Shown here: positions 34,280 to 46,129 of the stretch, one piece after another | How positions within the stretch are numbered: the stretch's first letter is position 1 | Layout of the letters: each line of letters begins with the position of its first letter | Assembly: GCA_944548615.1 (NCBI GenBank) | Contig: OX155961.1 | Coordinates: 17,587,538-17,651,537 of the forward strand | Source: Micropterix aruncella | Taxonomy: Eukaryota > Arthropoda > Insecta > Lepidoptera > Micropterigidae | Direction of reading: 5' to 3' | Length of the DNA stretch: 64,000 nucleotides | Translations under genes and position numbers: made by a program | The notes under the pieces: generated by a model | What the model saw: the letters and a program-made list of their open reading frames with translations, nothing else | What the model was told of the DNA's origin: nothing | Database searches by the model: none

Positions 34280-34905
34280 TTATTGCACAGACCGCGGCCC
34301 GCCGACACTTTGTGGGCGGCCCCCGTCCTCGAAATTATTTGAAAAATATTTTTTCAATATACCTACATAGGTAGAAAACAGTGCACGCTCGCCGAGCGCC
34401 TCACCGCTACGACGTCTCGTTCGCACTCCGCAAACATTTTCAATCATGAATAATGCTAATAAATGTAAGAACAGAAATCGTCTTAACAACGAAAATCTTG
34501 AAGGCATTTTGCGCTTAGCCACTACTAAAGTGACCCCTAACATACAAAAAAATGTGTCTTCTACACAATGTCATGTATCTAACTAAGAATACAATTTATT
34601 CTTAGTTAAATATATAGAATATTCTTAGTTAGATAATAGAATAAAATACATGTTATTCCTAGTATATTATACTGTCATATGGATAACAATGATACGTATT
34701 TGTAATCTAAAATTTTCCATTCTTTAACTATTGTATTGGCACTGATATATTTTATATTATTATTATGACATTGATACACGTGAGGTTGAATGATCCACAT
34801 TTTCAAAGAAGCAGAAAATAAATAATTATTCGAAGACCATAACCATAACATTGTTTTATAGGCCCTCCGTTAGTTGGAAGAAGGTGATGCGGCCCTCAAG
34901 TAGAA
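34280..34905 (+). mobile_element. hAT-type transposon remnant (internally deleted)
   Basis: Left side has ACCGCGGCCCGCCGACACTT with GTGGGCGGCCCCC, right side GGCCCTCCGTTAG and GATGCGGCCCTC; GCGGCCC-rich ends are common in ZBED-type hAT elements. It contains the C-terminal coding remnant at 34446-34586. Exact termini and target duplication were not resolved. Confidence 0.5.
34446..34586 (+). pseudogene. hAT transposase C-terminus (ZBED5/SCAND3-like), fragment
   Basis: 46 codons ending in a stop. The segment KNRNRLNNENLEGILRLATT resembles the last residues of hAT transposase-derived proteins of the ZBED5/FAM200 type, where (K/R)NRL...LE..LRL follows the dimerisation domain. The zinc finger, catalytic and most of the dimerisation region are absent. 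Confidence 0.5.
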
Positions 34906-35109
34906 AAAGTCTGTGCATCGCTGCACTAGAGCGACGTGATATCTTTAAAACCTTTAGGATTACCGTCAAGCGTACTTCTCCGGGCAGTCAAGACATTGTC
35001 CAATCTGACTCTCTTATTGTTCCTAATTTAGTAATGCTACAGTAGACAAAAACGACTCCGTTTTTATATGCAATTTTATTTTACGCCATTGTTTTCTTTT
35101 ATTTTATAT

Positions 35110-35280
35110 AAGTGTATTTTATTGGGGAATTAATTACTATAAAACATTGCTTTGCTTACAAAAATAACAAGAACCAAATGGCAAAACCTTGACCTTCTGC
35201 TTATTTGATTCTGTTACCAACTAGGACTAGCCCGTTCTAAGGTGGACTCTAATATTATAATCTATTACGTACAAGTTTTA
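35110..35280 (-). mobile_element. 3' tail of CR1-like element, third copy
   Basis: The inverse of 4722-4916: CCAACTAGGACTAGCCCGTT, CTAAGGTGGACTC, and GAACCAAATGGCAAAACCTT. Diverged in several positions. Confidence 0.55.
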
Positions 35281-35284
35281 GTAA

Positions 35285-36320
35285 ATATCTAATAACACTA
35301 AAATGCCCTAAAATGTGTAAAATGCCTTAAATATTAAAAAAATATATAATAAATGAAATGCAATTCCATTATATAATCGGCAATAAATATAATATAAAAT
35401 TCAATTAAATGATACAAATAAAGTTATAAGTGAGAAAAGAAAGAAACAGTTATCAGTCGCTAGAATGTTGAAATCTAGAACCTTACGACATTTGGCCCCA
35501 ATTCTACAAACCTTCCTAGCATTTGATAGAATCAAAATAATAAAAAGTCAAGGCAACACCGCTCTCAAGAGTTTCATATTCTTTGACTCAAAATAATTAT
35601 TATTTCAAAATCTTTTACGCTTTGACAAACCTTTGAATTCTTCTTTTAGTCTGTGAGTCGCCAGTAATTTCGCGCACATGCTGCTGCTCTGGTCATAAGT
35701 AAGACCTCTCTCCGCAGAATAAAGAAGAAACCAATAAATTAAATTTAAAATTGAAATTAAAGTTGTTCAGTTTCTGAAGTCCAACGATTACAATTCATGA
35801 TTACACTTACGCCGAAACCTGTTGCAGAGGCGGTGTGAAGAATTTTCCCCAAGAAAACTGTTTTAACTATGGGTTCCTTTCTTACCCCGACCACAGGATA
35901 TAAGGCCACTGTTTTTTTTTTATCATGTGGGGGCCATTTAAAGAGTAAGGTTTGCGATCTACGAACTCTAAATCGTCTTAGTTCAAAATAATTATTCAAA
36001 ATAAAATAATTTCGATTACCTACTCCACAGTTATGCAGGCGAATTTTCATGTCGCTGAGACTTATTTAGGTGAGACCATGTCCTGTAGAAGTTCACCAAC
36101 TTTGAAATATGATATTCAAAATCTAAAATCTGCATGCCTACACTTTATTTTGATTACAATAAATACTGATTTAAATGACGAGGCACGAGCATAATAAGTT
36201 TCTTACACATAACCGCAGCCTGCGACCTACGATTTTTCCGAGCCGGGGCAAAAACTTAACATTGGCGCCCCTCCCATCCAGCATTGGTATGATTATGGGA
36301 TATTAGTATGATATGTATAA
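35285..36320. other. No gene recognised
   Basis: AT-rich intronic sequence. A 97-codon minus-strand ORF at 35757-36050 has no recognisable motif and no splice support. Confidence 0.35.
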
Positions 36321-36321
36321 T

Positions 36322-36556
36322 ATGATTGATATATTGATATGATATTGATATGATATTGATATGATATTGATATGATATTGATATGATATTGATATGATAT
36401 TGATATGATATTGATATGATATTGATATGATATTGATATGATATCGATATGATATCGATATGATATTGATATGATATTGATATGATATTGATATGATATT
36501 GATATGATATTGATATGATATTGATATGATATTGATATGATATTGATATGATATTG
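36322..36556 (+). repeat. 11-bp minisatellite, about 21 units
   Basis: Tandem GATATGATATT with few changes (two units carry C for T near 36441-36462). The long minus-strand ORFs across it with repeated ISYQYHIN are artefacts of this repeat. Confidence 0.9.
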
Positions 36557-37855
36557 GTAGGATATTCAGCATTTGAGACAATGAGAAGAGAAAAAAAGTC
36601 ACAAAACAAGAATACCTACTGGTTTTTTTTTGTGACCGGGGAATAAGAACCTTTAATAAAATTGCACTCTTCTTTACCTTCAATCACTGTACATTTACAT
36701 ATATTCAACCAGTGTAGACAACGCACAAGCCAGACCACCTTTAATCCTTAGGTCCTAGGAAATTTTACTATCAAATCTCGCTGCATATTTACACGTTCAT
36801 TTATCCTTTCTGCGGAAGAATCAGTTACCAAATCAATTAATAATGCTAGTGACACGTTTGGAAGAGTGGTTGTTGACAAAGAAAAACAACGCGAATTACT
36901 CGCACATCTAATCAGCTTGACGTTCGGCCGTTCGGGTATAGCTCCGTGCCCTTGCTCGTGTAGCCCCAACCCCGCTCGTCTAGCTCCAAGCCCTTCTGTC
37001 TGTGGGCAGGATTTTTTTCTAGGCGCGACGGGAATTTCTCTGACGGAGACATCACACATATTGCACACGCGTTCAGAAATCAACTTAGGATGCGTTTCAA
37101 AATCAAATTAACAATCGATAGTACGACACGCTTTAGATGCTAAGTGCTTTAGTGAAACAAGGTTCTAGACGTCCGAAGAGATTTTAGTCAGGTTTTAGAT
37201 GTCAGAAGGCTTCAGACACACACATGAGTTCGGCGCCCCCTTATATTGCCGCCCGGACTGGTACCCCCCCCCCCCCCTAGATATTTTTTTAAGTAACTCT
37301 ATTTGAAAAAATATATTGTATGCGAAGCACAAAATCTGATCAAATCATTCTTGTAAATCATACAAATCATGAAATAAAATACAATGAAATAAAAATCTTT
37401 TTATTGCACAATAAAACATTTAAACCAAAATGGCGGACTTATTGCTAGATAAACAATATCTTCCAGCCAACCAATATGTTAGTGTAATAAGGAGAAATGA
37501 AGGCAAAATAGAGTACTATAAGATACGATAAAATATAAAATCAAATTTAAATTATAGCGATTGTTGCGCATTGTGATACACATTAATATATATAAATTAA
37601 TAAATAAACTCCCAAAATAAGGTAGGGAATGGAAAGGAAAAAGAAAAGTTTAGAATGGTGTACGACAGGGTTCCATAATTTAAACTATTCGAGCGGGTCC
37701 TAAGAGCAAGAATATCCCTAGTGGTCTAATGTTTGTTGCTGCTCGACGGGTAAATGTCTTAATGAGGGAAATTGTATAAAGCTGGTATCCTTACCATGTC
37801 GTCCATGTACATATATCAGTGCCTTTTATACGCCAAAGAGATTTTTTTAAATTGC
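36557..37855. other. No gene recognised; one C tract
   Basis: A 14-base C run lies at 37264-37277. Overlapping ORFs at 36748-37111 on both strands have Cys/Pro-rich or Arg-rich content without a known motif. Confidence 0.35.
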
Positions 37856-37857
37856 GA

Positions 37858-38165
37858 GCTTCACTCCACTCGACATAGCCATAATACGCGACATAAAAAC
37901 AATGTATTATAGCCTAAAGTACGCTTGACTAATAAGTAATATCAAAAAACATTTTTATATATTAGTTTTAAATTGTTCAATGCTTTGCCGTTATCGACGA
38001 GAAGACTTGAGATAGCAGCATATAAAATCTGCTTGAAAAATCAGTTAGTCAAACATGACAAGCGGTTTTATCATACGGTAAATTATGATTGTAAAATTTG
38101 ACATGTTCCTCAGTATTGTGACATGCTTTTATGGAATGAATAAATGATGATGATGATGATGATGA
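37858..38165 (+). pseudogene. C-terminus of another non-LTR retrotransposon, two stops, (GAT)n tail
   Basis: One frame reads STRHSHNTRHKNN, stop, then VRLTNK, stop, then FKLFNALPLSTRR and YKICLKNQLVKHDK. The order HNTR, RL, NALP, K..L is the usual end of a CR1/Jockey-type RT ORF. The 3' end is a (GAT)n run at 38143-38169. In-frame stops show decay. Confidence 0.6.
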
Positions 38166-38679
38166 TGATTGTCGTAATTACCCTTGACATTTCCTCAAGC
38201 ACAAGGATGAACTACAATTAATATTATTTTAAAGTTATTCTTTTAATGACTTAAGAGACCCTCGTGCGATAACATTGGAATTTTACAGCTGTCGAGGGAG
38301 TCGTTCCGATTTTTTATGTATGTACTTAGCAGTTCACGCAATTTGAAGTGTCACGTTTGGATGACGGTTGTATTCCAAGAATGCAGTTAATTTATATACA
38401 AGTCAAATAAGAGCGGTTGAAATAATAATTTGAGTAAATATAGATAATGCCTTTATCACATTTAGTGCTTATCATCCTGCGGTATAATATAACTTCCTGT
38501 GTCTGTCGCGGGCTCTTCTTCATTTTGTCCGATTATTTGGGATTGAATTTATTTATTTATTTCATAAATAAATCAACATTATTGTCATGACTAACCTGTT
38601 CAGATGTAATATAACGTGGAAGCACTCGCGGGCTCATCGTTTGGGTTGCTCGGGTTCGCTCAATACAACCTGAAGTGGT

Positions 38680-38880
38680 TCAGCGACGTGTACGAGATGA
38701 GATTGCAATACTGATCGATATTGAGGAGCAGGCTGAAGGTCAAATCCGCTATCTGGAACCCGCACGAGGAGCTTTATACACGAATGTTAGAGAAAGTACA
38801 ACACTGTTTCCTAAGATGTGAGGGACTAACCCTCGCTAGACTCCAAATTGTTCGGTGTGAGGTGGTGGTATCAACTTACG
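38680..38880 (+). pseudogene. Non-LTR retrotransposon fragment (thumb region)
   Basis: A frame reads ILRSRLKVKSAIWNPHEELY and then MLEKVQHCFLR, matching the LVRS.LEYAS..WNP......IE..Q..FLR block downstream of the RT domain. It is isolated from the 37858 fragment by ~500 bp and out of order with it, so it belongs to a second insertion. Confidence 0.6.
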
Positions 38881-39084
38881 AGTTATCTCCGTATTGAAAG
38901 GCGGTTTTGAATGAAGGAAGGAATTTATTGATTGAAGGTTTGATATTGCCAGTTATAGCGCTTCCCGAACAGTTTACGTTGACGCGAGTGTATAGATGCG
39001 CGACCGCGGTTACGAGGATATATGGATGAGGATTGTATGTGTGCTCCTAGTATCTTGTACTGGGCACGGCTCGAGTCCGTGGGA

Positions 39085-39770
39085 TTGCAGACTGATGCTG
39101 GGGAGCTAATGGGCCCATGATGGGTTGGCCACGAAGACCCATGTGTTCAGGGTCGGTCACACTCACGGGTCAACACCCATCCGACGGCCTCCACGCACGG
39201 GGTGCAAACCTGGGTAGGACTCTGGCCCTGGTCAGTTTCCCCTGGGAATCAAACCTCTGGCGCTCCTGGACGGTCTGCACACCGTGCTGCGCAAGCCAAT
39301 CGATTGTGCTCTCCGACTAACAGTCGGGGGAGTCTGGAAGCTGTATTGTTTCTATAGAGCGGGGGTGGTTGCGTACCTTACGGCGACTGCTCTTGAAATG
39401 ACCATTGGCTATCCGATCCCGGGTAAGAGGCGGGCAAAGGACGCCATGGTCCGCGATAGATTCGGTATGCTCCGTTTCACCGCTTCGTAAGGGAGAGGAC
39501 TGCGCAAGCGACCTCGAACTCGGAACCAATCGAAAGACCGGAGAAATCTGGTCACAGTTACTGGTCAAGTTAGGGCGCGAGAGTCGGGCCCGCCAGGTAG
39601 CATAACTGGCTATCTCGCGGTAAGGCGTTGGTCTCTAACGGGTTGTGGCGTAGCTAGACGCTGGATTGTTTTGTCCAAAGTCTTCTACGCTCACTGCAGG
39701 TCGATAGGACGACTAATCGTTAAAACTTCCTGTGGTGACGGGCTCGCCCGTTGTAGTCGACAACTCAAGT
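39085..39770 (-). repeat. Unclassified dispersed repeat X, copy 4
   Basis: Inverse of copy 3: GAGCTAATGGGCCCATGATG at the start, CACTCACGGGTCAACACCCA, GCGCAAGCGACCTCGAACTC, and GTGACGGGCTCGCCCGTTGT at the end. Runs into the tandem duplication at 39727. Confidence 0.65.
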
Positions 39771-39929
39771 TGATGCTTCGTGACTGGGGAAGATAAGGAA
39801 AGGAAACCAAGGAGCCGGATTCGTTGACTTCCTGTGGTGACGGGCTCGCCCGTTGTAGTCGACAACTCAAGTTGATGCTTCGTGACTGGGGAAGATAAGG
39901 AAAGGAAACCAAGGAGCCGGATTCGTTGA
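39727..39929 (-). repeat. Perfect 101-bp tandem duplication at the end of repeat X
   Basis: Unit 1 is 39727-39827 and unit 2 is 39828-39928. Each begins CTTCCTGTGGTGACGGGCTC and ends AGCCGGATTCGTTGA. No mismatch was seen between units, so the duplication is recent. Two overlapping minus-strand ORFs exist only because of it. Confidence 0.9.
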
Positions 39930-40289
39930 CACACCTCGTGAGAAGGGTACCGAATATGCCGTCGCAACCTTGGGGGAAGCTGATCACTCGGGGAATGATA
40001 ATTTGGTTGCTTTTTCGCCGGTTTATATAGGCCGATAAATGATACAATCCAAAATATTCCGAGTAAAAGTATTGTTTCATCGTGCTGATTCATGGCTGCA
40101 CGGGTTAAAATAATAGCTGAATTGTGTCAGTGTATTTCACTGGAAATCGATGCATTTGTTGATCGCATGTAATGGACTTAAGGTCCATTACAGTCTCCAA
40201 GCGTTGCAGATACAATCCGCTCTTGCATACGAGTAATTTTGTTTGAAGTATAGTTGAGTACATTTTTCTTCGACCGCACTTTGTAGCTG

Positions 40290-41640
40290 TCATCTGCAAC
40301 GGGCGAACCCGATACCTGAGGCTGTTATAACGATATAGATAGTAGTGATGGGTGTGATCACGAATAGCAATAACAATAACGTGTGATATTTGCAATCACG
40401 AAGAACGCGTTACGAGAATTTGAAAGAACATGCTATTTGAATCACGGCTACGAACAGCACCGCGTTGCCATCACTCGGCGCCGCTACGACGCGACCGATC
40501 ACGCGTGATTATATGATCAGTGATTGGCCGTTCTCACTGAACGCCGTCGAACGACCGCGCGGCGCGCCACTGAACGATGATCGGTGAGCGCCTAATTGAA
40601 CCGTTCATTTGGTTTCGTTCATTCTTGATGTGATCGGCGATCAGTGAATCAGTGATTTGCCGTTCGTTCTGGGCGAACGCCCGCGCCGGCTGGACGATGA
40701 CTGATGAGTGGCGCGTTCATTTCGTACGTAACGTGAATTTGGACACTGTTGTCGCATGAATTTGGACACTGTTATCGCTCGTGTCGTAATCGTTCGTGTA
40801 AATGAGTTTGCTCATGATTTGTTAAAGCAATAAAATAACATTATTTCAGAAAGACGAACTCGGCTTAGCACCAAAAGAGCAAGAGAGATAATCTTTCTGA
40901 ACGTTAATTCTTCTAATTACTAATAAATATTAAGCAAATATAATGCGCGTTTCTGTTATCAGTTATCACATTGACGAAACTTTGTTACTTAACGTTTCAC
41001 AGTACATTTCAGTACAATCACGAAAATCACGAGTAGCAGTTATTATCACGCGTGAAAAAATACCAGTAACGTGATTGTTGCGTGATTTAAAATTGAGAAT
41101 CACGCCCATCACTAATAGATAGTGCTTTTATAGATCACACAGTTTAGCTCCGCCAACATGTCCGTGAGAAGCCGACGCCTTACCGCGAGGCACTGGAATG
41201 TAACCTCACGCCCTTACTTTCAGATTTGGCCAGATTTCTCCGCCCTCCGGCCTGGTCACGGGTTCTAGGTCGCTTGCGCAGCATCTACCTGACGTAAGCG
41301 GTTATTCAGTTTGAATATCTTGCGGACCACGACGCCCTTTGCACGCCATGGTCACTCAGGATCGGTTGGTCGGCGGATCGATTCAAGGGTTGAAAACGTC
41401 AGGTCGACAACTACCCTACGCTCATACGTCTCCAGACCCCTCTGGTTATTTGGCAGATAGGCATTCATTACCTAGCAAACCGGATGGTACACCAACTGCC
41501 CAGTACCGCCCGAGGTATTCCCCCGAATCCGCGATCGTCTGATCCCAACCGCCTTCGACTGCAGGATTACAGCCGTAAGCCCCTCTTCGGGGAGGCTACC
41601 AGATAGGAGTTGATCCGTGATTTGGGCAGGCCAGATGACA
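40290..41640 (+). repeat. Unclassified dispersed repeat X, copy 5, split by a hAT MITE
   Basis: The left part (CAACGGGCGAACCCGATACC) ends at 40342; the right part (GCCGACGCCTTACCGCGAGG, GGTCGCTTGCGCAGCATC, GAGGCTACCAGATAGGAGTT) resumes at 41115. Confidence 0.6.
40343..41114. mobile_element. hAT-type MITE with perfect 8-bp target duplication (772 bp)
   Basis: Ends TAGTGATGGGTGTGATCACG and CACGCCCATCACTA; ATAGATAG flanks at 40335-40342 and 41115-41122. The TAGTGATGGG terminus and 8-bp duplication are typical of hAT. The interior is GC-rich with repeated GTGATC/GATCAC motifs and no transposase. Confidence 0.85.
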
Positions 41641-41644
41641 TAGA

Positions 41645-42564
41645 TTTTTGGCTAGCACCACCCAAGGTGTACGGTACCATTATGAACCTCTCTTCGACTG
41701 CAGCGTGAAATGCATACAATCCATGCACGCAAATAATGATCGAGGAAGAGTGGATATTATGTATATACGGGCCCAAATCGATTTCTTCGTGCCTGATAAT
41801 TGTGCTGGCTCTGGATATCACAGTTGTTGGCGGAGCAGTTCTCCCACAGAAATATTATTGCGAATGGCACTGGTGGCGAGGTGATGTTATTGTTATATTG
41901 CAATATTACCTATTTAGTACACGTGTCTGCACTGAGAAAAATAAACCAATATAATACACGGAAATACGAATGTTTTAAAAAAGATTGCGTATATAACGCG
42001 GACTGTGATCCATACGTATAAATTAACATGACGCGTAACGGTGTTGGTCTAATGGTACTAATTTAAAAATAATAAAAAAAATAAAAATAATATTGTATAT
42101 TTATATAAATTATTATGCATATATTAATAGTATCATATTTTTATTTATATTAGTTCATATATTTTTAAGCACTGCTTTTAAAATTGTATTTATATATTTT
42201 ATTGAATTATAAATATGTTTATACCATTTAGCATTTATTATTTATTAAAATCGTATTTACGTATATGTGTATTTGTCATATTGTATTACCTACATTGTAT
42301 TATTCTTACAAATTTAGTATTTTGATTTGTATTATAGTGTTATTTATTTATTCTGATATATTATTCAATCATTCATTGAATATAAAAATAAAAAGTTTTT
42401 TACTTTAATTAGGCTAATTGTTACGTAAGTTGTTTTACTTATTTTAATTATTTACTCTGACCCGCTTAGATACGGGACATTTAAGTCCTAGTTAGGTGGG
42501 CACTGAGCATTAGCTGCATTTCGGTGTTCAATTTTTCCGAGTTACTTATAACATTGATAACAAT
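41645..42564. other. No gene recognised; part resembles a non-LTR 3' tail
   Basis: Short hydrophobic ORFs at 41736-42021 show no known motif. At 42475-42510 the sequence TAAGTCCTAGTTAGGTGGGC resembles the CR1-like 3' UTR block at 58685 and 4780. Confidence 0.35.
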
Positions 42565-45500
42565 TGCAACACCCTGTGTTGCAACCATCTACGATGTGTC
42601 CTTTCCTCTCATAAGTAATAAATAATAGTAAACATAAATAAATAAAAGCTAAAATAATTAAAGTCAAACAATGAGTGCCAAACGCTCTCTATAAATAAAT
42701 TCAGACGCGCTCTACGCACTAATGCATTTTGGAATATTCTAGAAGGCCATTAGGTAGGTAGAAATCGTATCCGATAATCACAAGCCGTCCAAAGAAATAT
42801 ACTCGCCGGTCATTACTTTTGGGTTGTGAGCGGTCCGGGGCGGGTTCGCCTCGGGCCGCCGCTCAGATAGAAGAAAACCCTACTTCGAATCACTCTAGTT
42901 TGTACGGATTTTAAAAAGAATTTTAATGTGTTAAATTCAGTGCTCAGATTTCCAAGGTAGGAATTTAATTATATATAGAGGATACTTAGCTCATGTCTCC
43001 AGAAACTATAAGGTGTTTTTCCGTCATTACAGAAAACGCACCGTTCGGTTCGGGGACTGGTTTTTTTTTGCCTTTTTTCTTTTTTTTATGTTAATTCTTT
43101 TCCTTTCTTTAATTAAATTTTAGGATTAAATTCTCTCTTTATTTTTTTTTGGAAATTATTTTCATAGCATATATCATGTTCATTGTCTTTATATAATGAG
43201 ATCTCGTTATTTAGATCGGAATACTGGGGTATTCGTCTTGTAATTTGGCAGGCCGTAGGGCCATATAAATATTTAATTATATAGGAAACTAGCCAATATA
43301 TTCTTCTTCATTATTCAAGAGAGGTAGCGCGACACAACCCGGTTGGTGCTCACACATTTTGATTTCATATTTTCTGTTCCTGGTTCTTTCAATTTCCCCA
43401 TTTCTCCATGTAAGAAATAATTAAATTATATATATAAAACCGGCTGTACAAACCGGACATAAGGTAGACGGAGTTTGGCTAGGGTTCTTTCGGAGGAACG
43501 TGACTACCTCGCATATAAAAATTTTAATTAATAAGTACCTTATTTATTACAATGGTGATTTCCCATACGCTGAAATAGGTACCCCTAGAAATTCTTTATA
43601 ACATACCCAAATAAAACTTATAAAAATTCTTACGTGTTCCGGTAAGATTGGTGCAATAGGTACGGTGCGATACTAGTATAAGCAATCCTAATTTCTAAAA
43701 AAACAAAAATTAATACTAGCATTCGCCATAAAAGAGCGAGATTAGAAATAATGGTCATAACCCGCAGGGGTGAAAGGTCGTAAAATAAAATTGTGAAAAT
43801 ATAATTTTAAACATCGTTCTAAAATATTTTTTTGTTATTTTGATTTACATTTCCTCCTCCATAAAAGGAAATTGTAAAATATAATTTTAAATATTGTTTT
43901 TAAACATTTATATATTGATCTACATTTCCTCTTCCATAAAAGGAAACCGAAAATATAATTTTAAATATTATTTTTTTAAACATTTGTTTTATCTCGATTT
44001 ACGTTATCCTCTCCCATAAGGGAAACTGTAAAATATAATTCTTGTAAATATTGTTTTAAACATTTTTATTATTTTGATATACGTTATCCTCTCCCATAAG
44101 GGAAACTGTAAAATATAATTCTTGTAAATATCGTTTTAAACATTTTGTTATTATCTTGATTTACGTTCTCCTCTTCCATAAAGGAAACTATAAAATATAA
44201 TTTTTTTTAAATATTGTTTTCAAACATTTTTTTTTGTTTTATCTCGATTTACGTTCTCTTCCTCCATAAAGGAAACTGTAAAATATAAAATTCTTTTAAA
44301 CATTGTTTTAAACATTTCCATATTTGATTTATATGTCTTCTTCGTAAAATAAACTGCGAAATATAATTTTAAATACCATTTTAAATATTTTCTTTATGTC
44401 GACTTACGTTTTCCTCTGTTGTAGAATAAAAACGTAAAATACAACTTTGAATATTATTCTAAATATCTTATTAGGCTCGATTTACGTTTCTCTTTGATAA
44501 GATAAGATTGGAAAATATAATTAAGAATATTCGTCTTCAATACTTTTTCTTTGATTTACCTTCCATACGTCGTAAAGAAATAAAGCGCATATTTTAAACC
44601 ACTTCAACATTGAGTATAATTTCATTGAAGGAAAAAGGGGTAAAAAGAGACTATACAAAATAAAAGGAGAAATATATATTTAATTATCCTCTTCCGTCAT
44701 ATGCTTACTCCCTCTAATTACCTTACCTAAATATATTCTATCTTCCTTCCTCAATTAGTCTGTCAATTATAATTTGCCGTTCCCATCCGTGGCATCTTCC
44801 TCGTCCATTCCCAATTATAATTATCAATTTTCTCATTTGTTTAATATCCCAGATTTTATTTGATTTTCCTAATTTCCTTTGAGGTATATTCCCATTCCGT
44901 ATAATTCCACATTTTATTTTTATAACACGATTAGTCATTCTTTTGGGCAGACGTCGCCTCCCGCAAAGCGCCATCTATCGGCCGCGGAGTGAATCATAGT
45001 ACCCCGTAGTAGTCGGTTCGCCCGTCGAGAGGGCGCTGATCACGGCCCCGCCGATTTCTGTTTTGTCGCCGCCAGCCGAGCGCGGAGACAGTTTACGAGC
45101 CAGAAATAAAGTAGAAAAAATATAGTTGCATCTCGACATTTGGAACGCAGAATTTCACCAGATTTTAAACTCTTCCCTCTCCATATACCGGACGCCTCAT
45201 CAAGGCGAGTCTCACTTCACGCAGGACATCGCACTTTTAAATAGCGCGCAGATTCGCGCGCTCCGAGAGTTCTTCCCACGACCCGTCTCCGATAAACTTA
45301 CTTGAATGAGCAGCCAGCCTCTCGAGCGATTACCCTGTACTCCCGTAAAATTCGCCGCGCAGAAGCCTGTTTCCGGTACGGGATCTGCTTGCACAACCAG
45401 CGAACCGCCCAGCGCCTGGTGGCCTGGCGCCCCATGCTCCTCGTAGCTACATTATCCCTCAATAATAGGTAGACATCTCTTATTGGCCACCAAAACGCTG

Positions 45501-45582
45501 TTTTTGCTTAATTAATAATAATAATATCAACATAGTATAAATTCGCATAAATAAACATCAATAATAGAGCGGTTTCGTTGCA
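42565..45582 (+). mobile_element. 5' LTR of a Ty3/gypsy-type element (3018 bp)
   Basis: Starts TGCAACACCCTGTGTTGCAA and ends GGTTTCGTTGCA, with a 6-bp inverted terminal TGCAAC/GTTGCA. The preceding CAAT (42561-42564) matches CAAT after the 3' LTR. A TATATATAAAA box is at 43428-43438, and AATAAA sites lie near 45102 and 45550. Compared with the 3' LTR I see three substitutions and one T-run length change in 3 kb. LTRs of most gypsy elements are 0.2-0.6 kb, so 3 kb is exceptional. Short ORFs in it recur in both LTRs and are not genes. Confidence 0.95.
43780..44600 (+). repeat. Degenerate tandem repeats inside the LTR (~85-95 bp period)
   Basis: Eight or nine units, each with AAATATAATTTTAAA, TTTTAAACATTT, GATTTACGTT and CCTC(T)CCATAAAGGAAACT. 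The same array is at about 51095-51910 in the 3' LTR. Two neighbouring units (43980-44150) are nearly identical, suggesting ongoing slippage. Confidence 0.8.
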
Positions 45583-45586
45583 GTTT

Positions 45587-45789
45587 TGGCGCCTCAACTT
45601 GGGGCTCAATTTTTTTCAAACTAAATAGATACACATCAATTTCGAATAAATTGTACATTTTTTTTAAATAATAAAACTAATATAGCCGCTCTGGGCGTTG
45701 CAGTTTTGTCGCCCAATCGCGGGGCTTATTATTGTTATTTATCTTATATAGCCCACGTTGGCTGCAGTTTTGACACCCAACTTAGGGGC
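45587..45789 (+). promoter_or_regulatory. Primer-binding-site region, three tandem PBS-like junctions
   Basis: PBS1 at 45587-45605 (TGGCGCCTCAACTTGGGGC) lies 4 nt after the LTR. Similar sites occur at 45707-45725 (TGTCGCCCAATCGCGGGGC) and 45771-45789 (TGACACCCAACTTAGGGGC). All resemble the tRNA-Lys1,2 type PBS TGGCGCCCAACGTGGGGC. Each is preceded by the same LTR-end-like G(T/C)TGCAGTTT, so the LTR/PBS junction itself is repeated. Confidence 0.65.
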
Positions 45790-46129
45790 AGAATTTTTTT
45801 TCAAAAAATATAACAATAAAATACAAGTACAACAACCCACCCACCCACCCTATTTTACTGTGTATAACACATTTTAAAAAAATAAATATTTTATATTTAT
45901 CGCATCGCACCGTCAACCAACCTACCGAACCACACACACAAGACACAACAATTTTCTTTTATAGCAATAATTTTCCTTAAGTTCACGCATATCTTGTACA
46001 TTTTCAAACATTGTTTTCACATAATACAAACTGGTCATTATTTATCCTCGGAGACAGATCGATTCCGACGCGCCAAACAGGCTTAGCAACTGAAGGTATC
46101 GTCACTTAGTTGGTAAAAAAAAATTAAAA

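Noticed and set aside
36256..36683. Two overlapping minus-strand ORFs of 117 and 126 codons
   Set aside because: They read the 11-bp minisatellite; the repeated ISYQYHIN translation is a by-product.
39691..40093. Two minus ORFs with internal repeats (126-129 codons)
   Set aside because: They are produced by the 101-bp tandem duplication; no frame is conserved in other X copies.
44738..44974. Minus-strand ORF of 78 codons, repeated at 52050
   Set aside because: It lies in both LTRs, is AT/simple in origin, and has no known motif.
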